NCBI GenBank assembly: GCA_937879855.1
Contig: CALFMO010000060.1
Location: 18,665-82,664 of the forward strand
Reading direction: 5' to 3'
DNA length: 64,000 nucleotides
DNA from: an uncultured Acidobacteriaceae bacterium
Lineage (GTDB): Bacteria > Acidobacteriota > Terriglobia > Terriglobales > Acidobacteriaceae
Shown: positions 60,375 to 64,000 of the stretch, one piece after another
Layout: each line of letters opens with the position of its first letter
How positions within the stretch are numbered: position 1 is the first letter of the stretch
Notes under the pieces: generated by a model
The model's database searches: none
What the model saw: the letters and a program-made list of their open reading frames with translations, nothing else
What the model was told of the DNA's origin: nothing
Translations under genes and position numbers: made by a program

Positions 60375-61733
60375 ATGCAATCCACTTATTTATCCCGAAG
60401 TCTCTTCGGGTGCACTCGTATTTCGCTAATTAGCGTGGCTGTGCTCGTCGGAACAATGGAGCTTCCGGCCAAGGGAACAGCTCAACAAATAGGAAATTCG
60501 CAACAGTCGGCCTCGCCTCCTGAGTCCTCCGGCATGGCCGAGCACGCGGGAACTCCTGCGTCACTGAACGAACTGGTCCAAGAGGCAGAGCAGAAGAATC
60601 CGCAGATCGCTGCCTCGTTCCATGCGTGGCAGGCTTCTCGAAGTGTTCCGAAGCAGGTCTCCGCTCTGCCCGAGACACAACTCTCGGTGCAGCAGTTCAG
60701 CGTGGGCAGTCCACGACCTTTCGCGGGCTACAGCAACAGCGATTTCGCCTACATCGGGTTCGGGGTATCGCAAGACATCCTCTACCCCGGTAAACGGCAA
60801 TTGCGCGCCAGTGTCGCCGAACACGAAGCGGCCTCCATGGAAGCACAAACCGATTCCGTTCGCAGAACGGTGGTGGGAAATCTCAAGATGGTCTATTTCC
60901 GCCTGGCCTACATTCAGCAAACCCTCGGCGTTCTCCAGAGAAGTGACGAGCTCCTGAATCAGGTACAGGAGGCGTCCGAGGCACGCTACCGCGTGGGCCA
61001 AGGCAATCAGCAGGATGTGCTGAAAGCCCAGTTGCAGCACACGAAGATGCTGCAAGAGATCGCACACCACCATCAGGAAGAAGGACTGCTTGAAGCCCAG
61101 ATCAAGCAGGTCTTAGGACGCCCGCAGGAGTCCGCGGACATCGTTGCGGAGACTCTCACAATTCGACGTCTTCCGTATTCCGCACCCGAACTGTTGCAAA
61201 AAGCGCGTGAGCAAAATCCGGATGTGCACGCAAAGCTAGCTTCCATCCGGCAGCAGGAAACCCAGGTGGAGCTGGCGCACAAGAATTTCCGTCCAGACTT
61301 CAATGTCCAGTACAACTACGAGCACAATGCTAGCCAATTTCGCGATTACTACATGGCGACGTTCGGCATCCGGCTTCCCAATCGCGGGCGCCAGAAAGCT
61401 GAACTGGCGGAGGCACAGGAGAACCAGGAGCGAGCACGGCAAGAGCTGGACACTGAATTACAGCGCGTGCTTGCGGAAGTGCAACAGCAGTTTGTGCGCG
61501 CCAAGACTTCGGAAGACCGGTTGAAGATTTACAGTGACGGTCTCGTTCCGCAATCGGAAGCTACCTTTCAATCGGCCCTGTCAGCCTACCAATCGAACAA
61601 ACAAGACTTCGAGAGCCTGCTTTCCGGGTTCCTCGATGTGTTGAACCTCGATTTGGAGTACCGCAATGAACTGGTCGAGCACGAGTCGGCTCTCGCTGAA
61701 CTAGAACGGTTGACCGGGGTGGATCTGCCATGA
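60375..61733 (+). CDS. TolC-family outer-membrane factor (CusC/CzcC-like)
   Basis: 452 aa from ATG 60375 (GCGGAGGAAAG upstream). Signal segment (ISLISVAVLVGTMELPAKG), then two repeats of the TolC coiled-coil/beta motif: LNELVQEAEQKNPQIAASFH ... FGVSQDILYPGKRQLRASVA and RYRVGQGNQQDVLKAQLQHT; LLQKAREQNPDVHAKLASIR ... FGIRLPNRGRQKAELAEAQE and SAYQSNKQDFESLLSGFLDV. It forms the trimeric exit duct. Overlaps the adaptor gene by 4 bp. Confidence 0.9.
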   Translation: MQSTYLSRSLFGCTRISLISVAVLVGTMELPAKGTAQQIGNSQQSASPPESSGMAEHAGTPASLNELVQEAEQKNPQIAASFHAWQASRSVPKQVSALPETQLSVQQFSVGSPRPFAGYSNSDFAYIGFGVSQDILYPGKRQLRASVAEHEAASMEAQTDSVRRTVVGNLKMVYFRLAYIQQTLGVLQRSDELLNQVQEASEARYRVGQGNQQDVLKAQLQHTKMLQEIAHHHQEEGLLEAQIKQVLGRPQESADIVAETLTIRRLPYSAPELLQKAREQNPDVHAKLASIRQQETQVELAHKNFRPDFNVQYNYEHNASQFRDYYMATFGIRLPNRGRQKAELAEAQENQERARQELDTELQRVLAEVQQQFVRAKTSEDRLKIYSDGLVPQSEATFQSALSAYQSNKQDFESLLSGFLDVLNLDLEYRNELVEHESALAELERLTGVDLP

Positions 61734-63400
61734 ACGACCGAAACGTCAGAACGAATACGAATGAGGAACCAGACATGCTCCGTACAGAAGACAATAATTA
61801 TCGCCGGGCGTTTTGGATTGCACTGACCGCGACCGCTGTGCTCGCGATTGTGGCGTCGGTCTTGTGGTGGCGTTTAAGCCATGCTGGACCTACCTCGCAG
61901 CCGGGCACCAGTTCCGCAAGCGAGTCCACGGAGGCGATGGCACAAACTTCATCGGCGAACGCCTCGGGTTCCGAGCAAGGAGCCGGAGGCGATGCTCAGG
62001 CCGGCAATATGCAGGAGACGCCGCTTGCCCCCTTCCAGCTCACGCCGCAGCGAATGCAGAGCATCGGGGTTGTACTGGGCAAAGTCGAATCCAAGCCGGT
62101 CGACACTGAGCTTCGCTTCTATGGCAATGTGCAGGTTGATGAGCGGCGACAGGCCTACGTGCAAACCCGCTTCGCCGGATGGATTCGCAAAGTCTTTGCC
62201 GACGCTACGGGCAACTTTATTGGCAAAGGTCAGCCGTTGTTCACGATCTACAGTCCTGATCTCGTCTCGACCGAGCACGAATACTTGCTGGCCAAGAAGA
62301 ACGCCGAGGCTTTGCAACAGAGCAAAGTGAGCGGGGTGGCTTCGGGTGCGTCTTCTCTTCTCAGTGCTGCCAAAGAGAGACTGCTGCAATGGGAGGTGTC
62401 TCCTGCGGAAATCGAGAAGTTGGATCAGGGTGGACAGGCGATTACGGACCTGACCGTCAATTCTCCCGTCTCGGGCTACATCACACAGAAAAACGCGCTG
62501 CCCAATATGTACGTTCAGCCCGAAACCATGCTGTACACGATCGCCGATCTCTCCGATGTTTGGGTACTTGCCCAGGTATTCCAAAGCGATGCAGGGAGGA
62601 TCAAGCCGGGTGATTCCGCCGAGGTCACGGTCGATGCGTATCCCGGACGAGTCTTCAACGGACGGGTGGATTACATCCTCCCGCAGCTGGACGTGAACAC
62701 GCGCACCCTGCCGGTGCGATTGGTGTTTTCGAATCCTGGTCTGAAGTTGAGGCCAGGAATGTATGTAAATGTTGGCGCGAAGCTCCCGATGGGACGGCAG
62801 TTGGTCGTCCCGGCCAGTGCAGCGTTTCACTCAGGCACCAAGAATCTGTTGTTCGTCTACAGCGGCGAAGGCAACATCGAACCGCGCGAAGTCGAGTTGG
62901 GGCCTCAAGTCGGCGCTGAACTGGTGATCACGAAAGGCATCAAGGCTCAAGAACAAATCGTCACTTCCGCAAACTTCCTGATTGATTCCGAGGCGCAATT
63001 GCAGGCTGCCGCAGGCGCGTTTATTCCCCCACCTCCCGGTGCCGGTCAGGCGGCTTCGATGAATGCTCCTGCACAACAGCAAGCGAATGTGGAATTGTCG
63101 ACTGACCCCAACCCTCCGCACAAGGGAAGCAACACGGTTCGCGTGAAGCTGACTGGACGGGATGGGAAACCGATCACAGGTGCCAACGTGACCGTGACCT
63201 TCTTCATGGCCGCGATGCCGGCAATGGGAATGGCCGCAATGAAAACCGCTATCAATGCCAGCGAAAAAGGCGGTGGAATGTATGAAGGCAAAGGAGACCT
63301 TGGCTCGGGCGGAACTTGGCAGGTCACCATCAGGGCACAGCAAAACGGGCAGACGATTGCCAGCAAGCAGCTCACGCTCAATGCCGCGGGAGGTATGTAA
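61730..63400 (+). CDS. RND periplasmic adaptor (CusB-like) with C-terminal FixH/YtkA-like domain
   Basis: 556 aa, ATG 61730. N-terminal anchor (RAFWIALTATAVLAIVASVL), a Ser/Thr/Gly linker, then adaptor: LTPQRMQSIGVVLGKVESKP, YVQTRFAGWIRKVFADATGN, GQPLFTIYSPDLVSTEHEYL, a hairpin, NSPVSGYITQKNALPNMYVQ, and QVFQSDAGRIKPGDSAEVTV; beta-barrel LKLRPGMYVNVGAKLPMGRQ. Residues ~465-556 (NPPHKGSNTVRVKLTGRDGK, ANVTVTFFMAAMPAMGMAAM) add a Met-rich YtkA/FixH-like domain that can chelate copper. It links pump and TolC channel. Confidence 0.9.
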   Translation: MNDRNVRTNTNEEPDMLRTEDNNYRRAFWIALTATAVLAIVASVLWWRLSHAGPTSQPGTSSASESTEAMAQTSSANASGSEQGAGGDAQAGNMQETPLAPFQLTPQRMQSIGVVLGKVESKPVDTELRFYGNVQVDERRQAYVQTRFAGWIRKVFADATGNFIGKGQPLFTIYSPDLVSTEHEYLLAKKNAEALQQSKVSGVASGASSLLSAAKERLLQWEVSPAEIEKLDQGGQAITDLTVNSPVSGYITQKNALPNMYVQPETMLYTIADLSDVWVLAQVFQSDAGRIKPGDSAEVTVDAYPGRVFNGRVDYILPQLDVNTRTLPVRLVFSNPGLKLRPGMYVNVGAKLPMGRQLVVPASAAFHSGTKNLLFVYSGEGNIEPREVELGPQVGAELVITKGIKAQEQIVTSANFLIDSEAQLQAAAGAFIPPPPGAGQAASMNAPAQQQANVELSTDPNPPHKGSNTVRVKLTGRDGKPITGANVTVTFFMAAMPAMGMAAMKTAINASEKGGGMYEGKGDLGSGGTWQVTIRAQQNGQTIASKQLTLNAAGGM

Positions 63401-63402
63401 TC

Positions 63403-64000
63403 GTGATCTCCCGAATCATAGAGTGGTGCGCCCACAATCGCTTTCTGGTCTTCACTGGAGTGGTTCTTCTCACGTTGGCCGGAATCTGGTGCATGGGCCA
63501 CATTCCGCTGGACGCTCTACCAGATATTTCAGACGTGCAAGTGATCATTCACACCAACTGGGAGGGCGAACCGCCGAACATCATTGAGGATCAAGTCACC
63601 TACCCGATCGTCACTGCTTTGCTGGCTGCGCCGCGGGTGAAAGCAGTCCGCGCTCAGACCATGTTCAATGACTCTTACGTCTTCGTTGTCTTCGAAGACG
63701 GGACGGACATCTATTGGGCCCGTTCTCGGGTAGTCGAGTATCTGCAGACGATAGCCGGGCGCCTTCCTGCAAACGTGCATCCTGCGATCGGCCCGGACGC
63801 CACAGGCGCCGGTTGGGTCTACGAATATGTGCTCGTCGATCACAGCCACAAGCAGAGCCTCGCCGATCTGCGAAGCATTCAGGATTGGCACCTTCGTTAT
63901 CAGTTAGTGACCGTTCCCGGTGTGGCCGAGGTCGCGAGCATCGGCGGGTTCGTGCGCCAGTATCAGGTGCAGCTTGATCCGAACAAACTGCTCGCTTATG
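63403..64000 (+). CDS. CusA/CzcA-type RND heavy-metal efflux pump (3' end beyond window)
   Basis: 199 codons seen, GTG start at 63403. First membrane helix HNRFLVFTGVVLLTLAGIWC, then LDALPDISDVQVIIHTNWEG, EDQVTYPIVTALLAAPRVKA, VRAQTMFNDSYVFVVFEDGT, DIYWARSRVVEYLQTIAGRL and GPDATGAGWVYEYVLVDHSH. This is the N-terminus of HME-RND proteins (Cus/Czc group) that expel Cu(I)/Ag(I) or Co/Zn/Cd by proton exchange. The metal site and remaining helices are outside the window. Confidence 0.92.
   Translation, partial: MISRIIEWCAHNRFLVFTGVVLLTLAGIWCMGHIPLDALPDISDVQVIIHTNWEGEPPNIIEDQVTYPIVTALLAAPRVKAVRAQTMFNDSYVFVVFEDGTDIYWARSRVVEYLQTIAGRLPANVHPAIGPDATGAGWVYEYVLVDHSHKQSLADLRSIQDWHLRYQLVTVPGVAEVASIGGFVRQYQVQLDPNKLLAY

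Noticed and set aside
1..64000. CRISPR array or tRNA genes
   Set aside because: No regularly spaced direct repeats and no tRNA cloverleaf or TTCRA-type arm were recognised by eye; a tRNAscan or CRISPR finder run would settle this.

Overview
The gene families point to a chromosome or large replicon of an Acidobacteriota bacterium of the Terriglobia (Koribacter-like) type. The evidence is the HipA-like kinase family, the HNH protein, secreted hydrolases, the HAF-repeat protein, the SYLF protein and many small families I associate with that group. This is inference from family resemblance; no rRNA or tRNA gene was recognised.

Layout. (a) 1-0.75 kb: a minus-strand gene running off the left edge, plus a possible tiny ORF. 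(b) 1.07-7.5 kb: one plus-strand gene train with no recognised overall function. It contains a large secreted protein, a two-Cys peptide, a LecA/PA-IL-like galactose-binding-fold protein, a membrane protein with a DUF11-like tail, a membrane-anchored SAF-domain protein, and two unrelated proteins that end in the same SEL-x-GD-x-GTDDD tail. (c) 7.7-24 kb: mixed chromosomal and accessory genes. These include an HNH nuclease, a secreted alpha/beta hydrolase, an MNT/HEPN pair with a clear operator, a response regulator, an RNase HI-like protein, a stand-alone class II ribonucleotide reductase C-terminal domain with its HTH partner, SYLF, VOC, ferredoxin, an Ada/AlkA fusion and a HAF-repeat protein. 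Several gene remnants (histidine kinase, MBL-fold, DUF932) are present. (d) 24-59 kb: an integrated conjugative element or plasmid-derived island, almost all on the minus strand. (e) 59.9-64 kb: a plus-strand heavy-metal (Cus/Czc-type) efflux operon that runs off the right edge.

The island has three modules. The maintenance module (26.3-35.4 kb) has an orphan PRTRC-E-like protein, an AbiE toxin-antitoxin pair, DUF932, an SNF2-type helicase, a DUF6094-like methyltransferase and a HipA-like kinase. The DNA-processing module (36.6-43.6 kb) has a Rad52-like annealing protein, SSB, an archaeo-eukaryotic-type primase, a replication-relaxation protein and a 690-bp gene-free stretch with three perfect hairpins (candidate oriT or origin). 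The transfer module (43.3-59 kb) is a long type IV secretion operon in the order VirB2-like, membrane protein, tandem-duplicated VirB2-like protein, VirB3, VirB4, two VirB5-like proteins, VirB6, a small membrane protein, VirB8, a small protein, a 925-aa polymerase candidate, VirB9, a small membrane protein and the VirD4 coupling ATPase. No VirB10, VirB11 or relaxase was recognised.

The most striking observation is the 925-aa protein at 47388-50165. It has the ordered motif set of cellular RNA-dependent RNA polymerases and YonO-like single-chain two-barrel RNA polymerases, including a D-x-D-x-D metal-binding signature (DFDFD). It lies inside the secretion operon between VirB8 and VirB9, and its Shine-Dalgarno sequence sits in a perfect 9-bp stem that could gate translation. 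A conjugative element encoding its own single-subunit RNA polymerase or primer-making enzyme, perhaps acting on incoming single-stranded DNA, is the best candidate here for an undescribed system.
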